In this document: positions 16,981 through 24,666 of the stretch, piece after piece
How the letters are laid out: every line of letters starts with the position of its first letter
Position numbering within the stretch: position 1 is the stretch's first letter
Virus record (IMG/VR): IMGVR_UViG_3300025395_000017
Location: 1-37,104 of that record
Strand: one strand, 5' to 3'
DNA length: 37,104 bases
From: a virus
Notes under the pieces: generated by a model
What the model saw: only the letters and a program-made list of their open reading frames with translations
Databases searched by the model: none
What the model was told of the DNA's origin: nothing
Program-made: the position numbers and the translations under genes

Positions 16981-16988
16981 AATTTATA
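16981..16988 (-). promoter_or_regulatory. Late-like element, 89-aa gene
   Basis: TATAAATT on the minus strand, 6 nt before the ATG at 16974. Confidence 0.35.
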
Positions 16989-17023
16989 CTATCGTTTAAA
17001 AAATTCAACTAAAATATACATAT

Positions 17024-17051
17024 TTGATTTTATTATTATACATGATAGAAT
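17024..17051 (+). promoter_or_regulatory. Sigma70-like promoter of exonuclease gene
   Basis: TTGATT (17024-17029), 16-nt spacer, TAGAAT (17046-17051). The -10 ends 6 nt before the ATG, so transcription should start at or next to the start codon. Confidence 0.5.
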
Positions 17052-17057
17052 CGGTGT

Positions 17058-17957
17058 ATGAAAAAAAGATTAATAATAGATGGATCAAATGCTTTACATA
17101 GAGCATATTGGATCGCTAACAACAAAAAAGACGTATTTGATAGAATAGGGACAATATTTATTTTTTTAAAATCCCTAAAAACTACAGTCGATAGATTTAA
17201 ACCTGATGAAACATGGATAACTTGGGATAAAAAAATAAAATACCCATCAACAAACTTCAGAAAAGAATTAACAGGAAATGTATATAAAATACAGAGAGAT
17301 AAAACCAGAACTGAACAGGTGCATGAATGTCACGATAAATTAGTAGAATGGATAAAGCTTCTTGGTGTGTATCAATTATATCCATATGTTTTGGAAGCAG
17401 ACGATGTTATTAGTTGGTTGACACAAAACAATAAAGATGGAACGAATATTATTGTGTCTATGGATAAAGACCTATTGCAATTAGTATCTGCAAACACTAT
17501 CATATACAATCCAATAAAGAGAGTTGACACAACAGCGTTAACATTTGAAGATACTATCGGAGTTGATATTAAGAATTATTTATATTACAAAGCATTATTG
17601 GGAGACACTTCAGATAATGTTGAAGGTATATACGGATATGGAAAGCAAAAAAGTAAAAAATTTGCGACTTTAGGGTTAGCTGCAATTTCCGAAGAATTAT
17701 CACCAGAAGAACTAGCAATATTCCAGAAAAATTTAAAGATAATGGATTTATCAGATTCTTTCACAAAAGAAATTGGTGAAGTGGAATGTTATCAACAACA
17801 ATTCATAGAGCAAACCCAAAACATAACACCAAAACTATCAGAATTTGAGAAAAAATGTGATAACAACGGATTTTTACAATTCTCTCGAAAGATTAATGAA
17901 TGGAAGGACGTATTTGAACATAAGGATAAATTACTCAATATTTTGCATGATTTGTAA
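17058..17957 (+). CDS. 5'-3' exonuclease / RNase H-like (FEN family)
   Basis: 299 residues. It has the metal-binding residues of the phage/polymerase 5'-3' exonuclease family: D8 (IIDGSNALHRAY), D57 (TWD), E113, D115 and D116 (EADD), D136 and D138 (MDKDLLQL), then D183 and D186 in GDTSDN, followed by the Gly-rich helix-hairpin turn GIYGYGKQKSKK. T4 Rnh and T5 D15 are relatives. It would remove RNA primers or 5' flaps during lagging-strand synthesis. It is a single-gene transcription unit, with a sigma70-like promoter ending 6 nt before the ATG. The stop abuts the stop of the convergent small gene with no spacer. Confidence 0.9.
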   Translation: MKKRLIIDGSNALHRAYWIANNKKDVFDRIGTIFIFLKSLKTTVDRFKPDETWITWDKKIKYPSTNFRKELTGNVYKIQRDKTRTEQVHECHDKLVEWIKLLGVYQLYPYVLEADDVISWLTQNNKDGTNIIVSMDKDLLQLVSANTIIYNPIKRVDTTALTFEDTIGVDIKNYLYYKALLGDTSDNVEGIYGYGKQKSKKFATLGLAAISEELSPEELAIFQKNLKIMDLSDSFTKEIGEVECYQQQFIEQTQNITPKLSEFEKKCDNNGFLQFSRKINEWKDVFEHKDKLLNILHDL

Positions 17958-18128
17958 TTATTTCAAACCTTCTAAAACAAAATACACATAATTTTCAACA
18001 TCTAATTTTGTGACTTTTTGTTTTTTATAGTGTTTACATACCACATTTTCAAACTCCTTATCGTATATTATTTGTAGTGAGCATGTATCTTCGCTATTTT
18101 TATCTATATCTAATATTTCAAATTTCAT
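17958..18128 (-). CDS. Small hypothetical protein (56 aa)
   Basis: A short ORF starting MKFEILDIDKNSEDTCSLQI, with a plausible strand-strand-helix layout and a hydrophobic C-terminal helix. Its ATG comes 1 nt after the stop of the metallopeptidase-like gene (TAATATG), which suggests translational coupling, and its stop directly abuts the exonuclease stop. It exactly fills the space between two genes. Function unknown. Confidence 0.55.
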   Translation of the reverse strand: MKFEILDIDKNSEDTCSLQIIYDKEFENVVCKHYKKQKVTKLDVENYVYFVLEGLK

Positions 18129-18129
18129 A

Positions 18130-18516
18130 TTATTGGAGTTTCTTAAATTTTATTTTTGGTAAAGCCTTTTCAAGCAATTTTCTATATTGTCTAATCGTCA
18201 ATCGGTTTATTAATGAGGCTTCCAAGGATAATACTTCATTTTCACTCAATTCTGGCAATAATGAATGTATAAGTTCATGTACAAGTGTTGGTAATATAGG
18301 TTCTCTAGGATCGAGTTCTATATATGAAACATTTTTTGCTGGTAATGTAACAAAATATCCCCAATTTGTTCTTAGTTTTCTAAAAACTATATAATCAACA
18401 TTATCTAATTGTTTATATAATAACGTAAAATACTTCAAAACTTCGGGTTTTGTCAATTTAAACGGACGCGGATCATCAGGTTTACACTTTTTCTGTAATT
18501 TACTAATAATCGACAT
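18130..18516 (-). CDS. Minimal HExxH metallopeptidase-like protein
   Basis: 128 residues. The motif LVHELIHSLLPE contains HELIH at 80-84, and E99 in SLEASLINRL, 15 residues after the second His, is a candidate third zinc ligand, giving a gluzincin/SprT-like arrangement in a very small domain. The upstream region (about 25-75) supplies a helix and beta strands expected in such folds. It may be an active peptidase, for example for virion maturation or host protein turnover, or an inactive binding protein; the substrate is unknown. The GATAAATA element 5 nt upstream suggests late expression, and the 56-residue gene follows. Confidence 0.6.
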   Translation of the reverse strand: MSIISKLQKKCKPDDPRPFKLTKPEVLKYFTLLYKQLDNVDYIVFRKLRTNWGYFVTLPAKNVSYIELDPREPILPTLVHELIHSLLPELSENEVLSLEASLINRLTIRQYRKLLEKALPKIKFKKLQ

Positions 18517-18521
18517 AAAAC

Positions 18522-18529
18522 TATTTATC
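18522..18529 (-). promoter_or_regulatory. T4-late-like promoter element
   Basis: GATAAATA on the minus strand, 5 nt before the ATG of the HExxH gene. Confidence 0.5.
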
Positions 18530-18584
18530 CCAACTTAAAAATAAAACAAATGAGATAATATTTAAATAAACGCTAAATAGTGAT

Positions 18585-18854
18585 ATGGAATTTGATAATT
18601 TAGAGCTACAGAGTCACGAAGGGAAAGCAAAAAAACGCGCACCTTTCCCATTAGAAAACATTGACGAAGAATTAGCAGAAATATACTTCAAACTTAACAG
18701 TATAAAGGAACGTATACATCAAGCAAAGGTTAAAAATGCAGTGAATACAATATCAAAACGTAAAAAATTACTAAACCATATGTCGTTTAAAATTAATACG
18801 TTATTAGGGGTTACAAAGGCTCTTGTATTTGATTTGGAGTGTCTGAAATTTTAG
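18585..18854 (+). CDS. Hypothetical basic helical protein (89 aa)
   Basis: 89 residues, with many Lys, Leu and Glu and a predicted two-helix coiled structure from residue 24 to 85. CTAAATAG lies 4 nt upstream. Its last 44 bases overlap the end of the convergent membrane zinc-ribbon gene, the longest overlap in the window. Not recognised. Confidence 0.5.
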   Translation: MEFDNLELQSHEGKAKKRAPFPLENIDEELAEIYFKLNSIKERIHQAKVKNAVNTISKRKKLLNHMSFKINTLLGVTKALVFDLECLKF

Positions 18855-19293
18855 CAACTATATTTTCTAAAGGATTCTTTGTAGTTTCTATGGGTGTCGT
18901 TAATTGTGTGGTAAAGAATTGTAATTTAATTCCATTAACCTGACCACAATGTTCACAAGGAAATCTATTGTCTCTATTTAAAAATACTGGAACTATATTA
19001 TTTTTCTTACAATACGCACACTGCACTTGTATAGAAATCTTAGAAAGTGTCTCTAATGTCTCATTCTCTAATTTAGACATAGATATAAATTCTTTTTTTT
19101 GTATTATACTATTAATAACAATAAACCCAACATATTGTATTCCTATAGTTATGAAAAATGGAGGCCAAAATACACCTTTCCATAAATATATACCATAAGA
19201 AATGCAAGATGCAACAAATAATGTAAGTAATATAGAAACGCTTAGAATTTTAAATTCTAAACTTACAAAGAACGATTTGATTTTTTCAAACAT
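18811..19293 (-). CDS. Two-TM membrane protein with zinc-ribbon domain
   Basis: 160 residues. Two hydrophobic segments, about 15-37 and 42-64, are separated by a short aromatic loop (LWKGVFWPPFF). A short helical linker is followed by CAYC at 92-95 and CEHC at 113-116, a CxxC-x17-CxxC zinc ribbon, and a polar C-terminal tail. The positive N-terminus and downstream ribbon suggest both ends are cytoplasmic. It could recruit proteins or nucleic acid to the membrane during infection; this is inference. CATAAATA lies 5 nt upstream. The end overlaps the convergent 89-residue gene by 44 nt. Confidence 0.6.
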   Translation of the reverse strand: MFEKIKSFFVSLEFKILSVSILLTLFVASCISYGIYLWKGVFWPPFFITIGIQYVGFIVINSIIQKKEFISMSKLENETLETLSKISIQVQCAYCKKNNIVPVFLNRDNRFPCEHCGQVNGIKLQFFTTQLTTPIETTKNPLENIVAKISDTPNQIQEPL

Positions 19294-19298
19294 AACCT

Positions 19299-19306
19299 TA
19301 TTTATG
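19299..19306 (-). promoter_or_regulatory. T4-late-like promoter element
   Basis: CATAAATA on the minus strand, 5 nt before the ATG of the membrane zinc-ribbon gene. Confidence 0.45.
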
Positions 19307-19323
19307 TAATGAACTACAATATA

Positions 19324-19596
19324 TCAAGGTTTGTTTTTATATGTTTTCGAAATGTTAATTGGTGAAGATTTGAAGTTTTGATAATATATAACATCCGAAG
19401 CATTATCCACATATTTTAAAATTTCTAGGGGTTTTAGTTCAACTGTTTCGAAATCTATATTCCTTTCATCACATTTATCACCAATTATTTCCATAGCTTC
19501 TTGCAATGCTGCCCATCTGCTTATCTCATAATCACTAAGTTTGGATATGTTTATGTTAGATGGTTTTGTTGTCGTATCCGTCTCGTTTTTATTCAT
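19324..19596 (-). CDS. Hypothetical protein (90 aa)
   Basis: 90 residues, not recognised. The first 18 residues are polar and probably disordered; then comes a helix (YEISRWAALQEAMEIIGDKC) and a mixed C-terminal region. It has its own promoter-like pair, TTGACT with CATACT, ending 7 nt before the ATG, and a TATAAATT overlaps that spacing. It belongs to the small-gene cluster between the exonuclease and the wedge operon. Confidence 0.5.
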   Translation of the reverse strand: MNKNETDTTTKPSNINISKLSDYEISRWAALQEAMEIIGDKCDERNIDFETVELKPLEILKYVDNASDVIYYQNFKSSPINISKTYKNKP

Positions 19597-19603
19597 AATT
19601 TAT

Positions 19604-19632
19604 AGTATGCCAGAAAATCTATACTAAGTCAA
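19604..19632 (-). promoter_or_regulatory. Sigma70-like promoter of 90-aa gene
   Basis: TTGACT (19627-19632), 17-nt spacer, CATACT (19604-19609), then 7 nt to the ATG. The -10 matches 4 of 6. Confidence 0.35.
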
Positions 19633-19644
19633 TTATATTTTTTG

Positions 19645-19911
19645 TTATTTAGAATTTTTATTATCTAAATTAGCAATACATACAGTATACACATCTTCTG
19701 GTAATTGTTCTATATATTCTAAAAGTTTAGTTGAAATAGAAGATTCGAAGGTTTTTTTACTAAGAGATATTGGAAATCTATCGGGTAGTTGCATGAAGTT
19801 ATAACATAAATCATCGTTTTCTATATATATCAAAAATTCGCCTCGTTTATTTCTTGTGAATGCGTAAATTCCCCTTTTTTTAGGAATCGGAGTAAAAAGT
19901 TCTTTAATCAT
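19645..19911 (-). CDS. Hypothetical protein (88 aa)
   Basis: 88 residues, starting MIKELFTPIPKKRGIYAFTR, with predicted beta strands (GIYAFTR, EFLIYIE) and two helices. Not recognised. A clear sigma70-like pair, TTGACT - 16 nt - TATATT, ends 6 nt before the ATG, the same geometry as the exonuclease promoter, so early expression is likely. Confidence 0.55.
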   Translation of the reverse strand: MIKELFTPIPKKRGIYAFTRNKRGEFLIYIENDDLCYNFMQLPDRFPISLSKKTFESSISTKLLEYIEQLPEDVYTVCIANLDNKNSK

Positions 19912-19917
19912 TAATAT

Positions 19918-19945
19918 AATATATAAAAAATCAACAAAAAGTCAA
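19918..19945 (-). promoter_or_regulatory. Sigma70-like promoter of 88-aa gene
   Basis: TTGACT (19940-19945), 16-nt spacer, TATATT (19918-19923), then 6 nt to the ATG: the same layout as the exonuclease promoter. Confidence 0.5.
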
Positions 19946-19951
19946 CAAAAA

Positions 19952-22900
19952 TTAATGTAATATGTTATAAACTATCATTTCTCGTAAGCTGCATGTTGGT
20001 AAGTTTTCTATATATACTTCAACTAGAGTATTATCACCACTAACATTTTTTATAATAGTAGAGTATACATATTCTTTTGTATTGTAATTATAGCTAATAA
20101 CTGGCCTATCGATAATCGACTGTGTTCCTTGTAATCCTTCAAACTCTAACACATCAACAGGTAAAACTGGAAAAGTTTTTATAAGTTTATGAGTATTTAA
20201 ATCAAGGCTATATAATTCAGGATGGAATATACCAGAACTTAACCAAGCAACACTTATTATTATTTTTTTCTCCTCTGGAAAAAACCAAGTTTCTCCTGTT
20301 TTTGCAACATCATATCCACTTAATGAACCTAACGACAATTCTCTATTAAGATTTAATTCTATTGGTAGTGCAAGAGATATAAAGTTCGATTTATTTGTAT
20401 TGCTACTAATTTCTCCAAGAGTATAATCATAATTTAGTTTCTCGAATATAACAACACCAGAGGTTTCAAACATTATAGTATCATAAAACACATCAACATT
20501 TCTAAGTTTAGTTGATAATTCTGCATATAAATTAGAATTTGAGTATGATAAAAACACCGAAGATAAAGATTCCATTGCTGGTTTGACTATCTGATTATTC
20601 GCTCTCGTCCATAATTCACCAAAAACTTCCTTTCTATCAACAGGAGAAACATTTTTTATATTCTTATACAATCCATATTGATTTCCGAATATATCTGAAC
20701 ACCAAACATCAAGTTGATTTCCAGATTTTTTAAGAACTTGTGACTCTTCCCATGCTGGAACATTAACCTGACCAGCAAAGTTTACTGGATGATTGTTAAT
20801 ATCGACCCATTGGCTATCCTGTACGCCTCCCCAAGGGCTTTGTTTACTATTTGGGGTAATAAGTCCCACATTACTATTTTTATGGGTTTCTATGCTTGAT
20901 TGATAAGGGATGAACTTCTGATATTGTTTAGAAACAGTTTTTTTAATATCTCCTGCTGCTTGTCCTGTAATCACCAAATTTTTCATCCATGTATTATCAT
21001 CTTTGATTATTTTATATGGTGTTGGTTGATCTGTTTTAGACAATCCTCTACCACCAATTCTACGAGTAGCATCCTCTGTAATATTCGACAACTGAGATGA
21101 TGAAATATCATATACATAAGTATAATTTTTTCCTGTATACACTGAAGTCCCTAAATTGTTTGGAATGAAATATCCACCACTTTCATCTTCTGTATATATA
21201 TCTTGTAAAGTTGGTAATATCGCAAGGGAAGGATAATTTCTATTAGTCAAATTTGCCCAAGGCTGTTGACTTACGATAGCAGAACTTAGCGAAAAATCAT
21301 TCTGTGTTAATACTTGTTGATATTCTCTATTTGCTGTTATATCCCATGTGAATGACCCTAAAGCATTATAATATACTCTAACAGGCTTATTGTCCACAAA
21401 GTTACTAAGAGTTATATCGCTCGGAACATTTAATGCACTTGAAGCATTAATTAGTGAAACGTTCGATATTGTAGCCAGATTTGATATACCTTCATCATTA
21501 ATTAAAATTTTATTCCAACTTAATGAATTTACCAAAATTTTTAATGTTACTGGTTGATCCCAAGTAAAATCAATATCGTTGTTTTGATACTCGACATACA
21601 CACCAGTATGGAAACTCATATCGGATATTATTGGTTGAGTAACGATATTATGAATATCAACAACTCTTGGTATTGTTCCCCAACTCTCTACTGTATTGTT
21701 ACCAGTAACTATAGATTTATCAGTAAATCCTTTAACCCAAATAGGTCTTGCTCCTAAATACTTGCCATCATATTTATATGTATTATAGTTCCATCCGTAT
21801 AAATTAGTAGCCAATACAAATCCAGGTACTGGTGTATTATATGAAGTAAGAGACGTTGAATATGTTTGTGTTACTGTTGATGTTATTGCTGGAATTTGTG
21901 TGAATATATATGATCCTCCACCAACAAGACCAGCAATAAGAGTTACGTTATATGTGCCTGTGACCGTTGGAGAAAATGTTAATATTGTTGTATTATCTCC
22001 AGTTTTGTTATATGAGACACCACTTGGATCGATAAGTGTCCAATTTAAAGAAGATATCGCTGATAATGCCACTGTAGGATATTGTGCGTCATTTGCTTGC
22101 AGGGCAGATGCATTAACTACATCCACAACAGGATACGCAACATTCACCGTAGGTATAGGAAATTGATCCATCACTACTAAATCATAGGTAGACCATATAC
22201 TGTGTCCATTAAGATTTATGTTTGTATCGTTTGGTGCTAAACCAGACAATGTAAAATTCGAAGTTGGTGCCTTTTCGTATAATAAAACATCTCCAGCATT
22301 CAACTGCATATTAGAAGGAACCTTTGCATTATACCAATTCCCATTAGCATCTTTCAATGCTTTTATCCACTTAGCAGAAGTTGTATTAAATGGATATCTA
22401 ACTACATAATCAGGAAATGGAATATCGTCTAAATCTTGCAATTTAGCTGTTGTTCTATAATATACATAAGATTTTCCGGTTTCTAGTGTAAATGTTTTGT
22501 TGGAAACTATAGTATTTGTAGACACCCAACTACCATTACCCCAATTCGGAGTAATTTCATTAGTTTTGAACCAAGTGAATCCTATACTATTTTGGTAATC
22601 GTTTCCATCCAAACCTTTCCAATTATTCAAATCAAATTCGTTTGGTGAAAATGTATCTTCAGCTATAAAATCACCAAAACCGCCGAAATCTGTATATATA
22701 TTACCATTATGCCCAAATGGGGTAAATTGAACTTGTCTACACTTACACAATGTATGATCTTTAGCATTTAATGTTTTTAGATATGGACAATTATTTTCAT
22801 GTAATAAAGATTTAAATGCTGTATTTGCTGAAGTTGGCTCTCCTGTCCATGCAAATCTAGTAACTAATCCTGATGCGAAATTTGATGTGAATCCATTCTG

Positions 22901-24637
22901 TTTTATAGATGCGACCTTTCCGTTTTGTATATAATCTCCTGATAACCATGCTGCTTCTAATGCGTCAGAATATGAAGATTGATAATTAGGAACTTTGTAT
23001 ATTACATCCGCAGAACTTAAACTGTCGGAAGCTGTCGCATAAGGAACATATATAGTAGATAGTAACATTGATGCACATATGTCAAATGTATTATTATCAG
23101 GATATGCGCTTACTGAACTTACATTAGTATTATTGACTGTAAGATAGGGCCAAGAAATGGTTGTGTTACTACCAGAAATAATAGACAATTCAGTTTTTGT
23201 CACTTTATACAACCAAGCTTCTTGAACTTCACCAGTATATGTTGATGCATCATATGTAACTGGTGTGTCCCACATTCGTATTTTATCAGAGAATTTATAA
23301 TCTACGTTTGGATACGCACCTGAATCTACCAATGTTGCATTATTGATAGCGACTAATTCTACTGCACTCAAGCTAAAATCACTATTCCAATATTCAGTTT
23401 CTACTCCCTTTCTATAAACAACATTTAAAAAATCATAACTAGGATCAGAACTTAATGAAGGTCCAGTCCAAGCCAGCCCATCGCCACTTAACCCATATCC
23501 AATAAACGGAAATCTAAAAATCGTCTTTTGGTTTCCGTTTAATAGTGCATGCATTTTTAAATTCTCATACACATCATAATCATTGAAGTTTAACCACGCA
23601 CCCTGAATTCCCCTGTTAGTTTCTACAAATATAGTATCAGAAGTGTCAATACTCGATCCAGCAACACCCAAAGTTTCGATATTAGCAGAACTCAATGCAC
23701 TAGATTTATATATTGGGAGGCTTGTCGCATTGGTTACATACGCGCCGTAAGGATAATAGAAAACATTCGTTCCATTTGCGATATCAACTGTATAAAAATC
23801 CGAAGAAACATTAGTAACTAGATTATTAACATTAAATTTAGATTCTGCTAAATATTTACTAGAAAAATCTACTAAATTATCTGAAGATAGATTGAATGTT
23901 CCTGCTTCATATGCCCAATTTAATGATGATAATGACAACCCCTTCGATTTAAAATATGCATCAGTTGTAATATCTTGTGTATCAATATATGCAGATAACG
24001 GAACATCCACACTTCTATCAAAATATTGGTGATCGTCATACACATCCTCAATTTCTACACTAATCGAATCTTTGATAGCACTCAAATCTGGTAATGTATT
24101 CCACACATTTGCTGGAACTGTAATATACGAATTATCAATTTTGCTATAATTTGATAATATAATCTCTTTTAACTCTTGAACAATACCTCTTGGTGATCCT
24201 GCAATATTATATTTTAATTTTGTATTCTTTAAATTTTTACGTAAACGCAAATAATATAAAGCAATATTTTTAAGTTTTTTAGCAAAGAAAGGGATAGCAA
24301 GCAATAATTCCTTTTCATCATTTAAATTTACTTGATTATACCAATTTTGTTTTTCATCATCAGTAAGATATATTTGAAGTCCATTTAAAAGGTTTAAATA
24401 TTTCAACCTAAGTTTCTCTAAAGATGTTGTGGTTTTATCGGGTTTTTTAGTATACCAAGATATTAAGTATTGATTATATTGTTGATATTCCTGATTTGGG
24501 ATAATACTTTTGAACGAAGCATACCAATTTTTAAAAGACAATGGAGCATCTTGATCAAAATCAGTAGATATCAATCTTTCTGGATTTGCATATTTGTCTA
24601 ATTGCGTTAAAGCTTGGTTTTGATTATTCGTTTGCAC
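19952..24637 (-). CDS. Giant baseplate/tail structural protein (1561 aa)
   Basis: 1561 residues, starting at GTG; the upstream in-frame codon TGA at 24644-24646 rules out a longer form. The first 165 residues are helical (IPFFAKKLKNIALYYLRLRK and neighbours). The remainder is beta-rich, Asn/Ser/Thr/Tyr-rich and probably multi-domain; one PKD/Ig-like stretch lies roughly two thirds of the way along (GTYNVTLIAG). A Cys-containing segment, CPYLKTLNAKDHTLCKCRQ, could bind metal or be disulphide-linked. It is the fourth gene of the gp25-like, gp6-like, PKD/propeller operon. In T4, gp6 is followed by gp7, a large wedge protein, so it may be a functional analogue, but sequence identity to gp7 cannot be claimed. 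TTAAATAA lies 10 nt upstream. Confidence 0.5.
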   Translation of the reverse strand: MQTNNQNQALTQLDKYANPERLISTDFDQDAPLSFKNWYASFKSIIPNQEYQQYNQYLISWYTKKPDKTTTSLEKLRLKYLNLLNGLQIYLTDDEKQNWYNQVNLNDEKELLLAIPFFAKKLKNIALYYLRLRKNLKNTKLKYNIAGSPRGIVQELKEIILSNYSKIDNSYITVPANVWNTLPDLSAIKDSISVEIEDVYDDHQYFDRSVDVPLSAYIDTQDITTDAYFKSKGLSLSSLNWAYEAGTFNLSSDNLVDFSSKYLAESKFNVNNLVTNVSSDFYTVDIANGTNVFYYPYGAYVTNATSLPIYKSSALSSANIETLGVAGSSIDTSDTIFVETNRGIQGAWLNFNDYDVYENLKMHALLNGNQKTIFRFPFIGYGLSGDGLAWTGPSLSSDPSYDFLNVVYRKGVETEYWNSDFSLSAVELVAINNATLVDSGAYPNVDYKFSDKIRMWDTPVTYDASTYTGEVQEAWLYKVTKTELSIISGSNTTISWPYLTVNNTNVSSVSAYPDNNTFDICASMLLSTIYVPYATASDSLSSADVIYKVPNYQSSYSDALEAAWLSGDYIQNGKVASIKQNGFTSNFASGLVTRFAWTGEPTSANTAFKSLLHENNCPYLKTLNAKDHTLCKCRQVQFTPFGHNGNIYTDFGGFGDFIAEDTFSPNEFDLNNWKGLDGNDYQNSIGFTWFKTNEITPNWGNGSWVSTNTIVSNKTFTLETGKSYVYYRTTAKLQDLDDIPFPDYVVRYPFNTTSAKWIKALKDANGNWYNAKVPSNMQLNAGDVLLYEKAPTSNFTLSGLAPNDTNINLNGHSIWSTYDLVVMDQFPIPTVNVAYPVVDVVNASALQANDAQYPTVALSAISSLNWTLIDPSGVSYNKTGDNTTILTFSPTVTGTYNVTLIAGLVGGGSYIFTQIPAITSTVTQTYSTSLTSYNTPVPGFVLATNLYGWNYNTYKYDGKYLGARPIWVKGFTDKSIVTGNNTVESWGTIPRVVDIHNIVTQPIISDMSFHTGVYVEYQNNDIDFTWDQPVTLKILVNSLSWNKILINDEGISNLATISNVSLINASSALNVPSDITLSNFVDNKPVRVYYNALGSFTWDITANREYQQVLTQNDFSLSSAIVSQQPWANLTNRNYPSLAILPTLQDIYTEDESGGYFIPNNLGTSVYTGKNYTYVYDISSSQLSNITEDATRRIGGRGLSKTDQPTPYKIIKDDNTWMKNLVITGQAAGDIKKTVSKQYQKFIPYQSSIETHKNSNVGLITPNSKQSPWGGVQDSQWVDINNHPVNFAGQVNVPAWEESQVLKKSGNQLDVWCSDIFGNQYGLYKNIKNVSPVDRKEVFGELWTRANNQIVKPAMESLSSVFLSYSNSNLYAELSTKLRNVDVFYDTIMFETSGVVIFEKLNYDYTLGEISSNTNKSNFISLALPIELNLNRELSLGSLSGYDVAKTGETWFFPEEKKIIISVAWLSSGIFHPELYSLDLNTHKLIKTFPVLPVDVLEFEGLQGTQSIIDRPVISYNYNTKEYVYSTIIKNVSGDNTLVEVYIENLPTCSLREMIVYNILH

Positions 24638-24647
24638 AATATTTCAA

Positions 24648-24655
24648 TTATTTAA
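24648..24655 (-). promoter_or_regulatory. Late-like element before 1561-aa gene
   Basis: TTAAATAA on the minus strand, 10 nt before the GTG start, in the only sizeable gap (29 nt) of the wedge operon. Confidence 0.35.
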
Positions 24656-24666
24656 TGTAGAAAATC

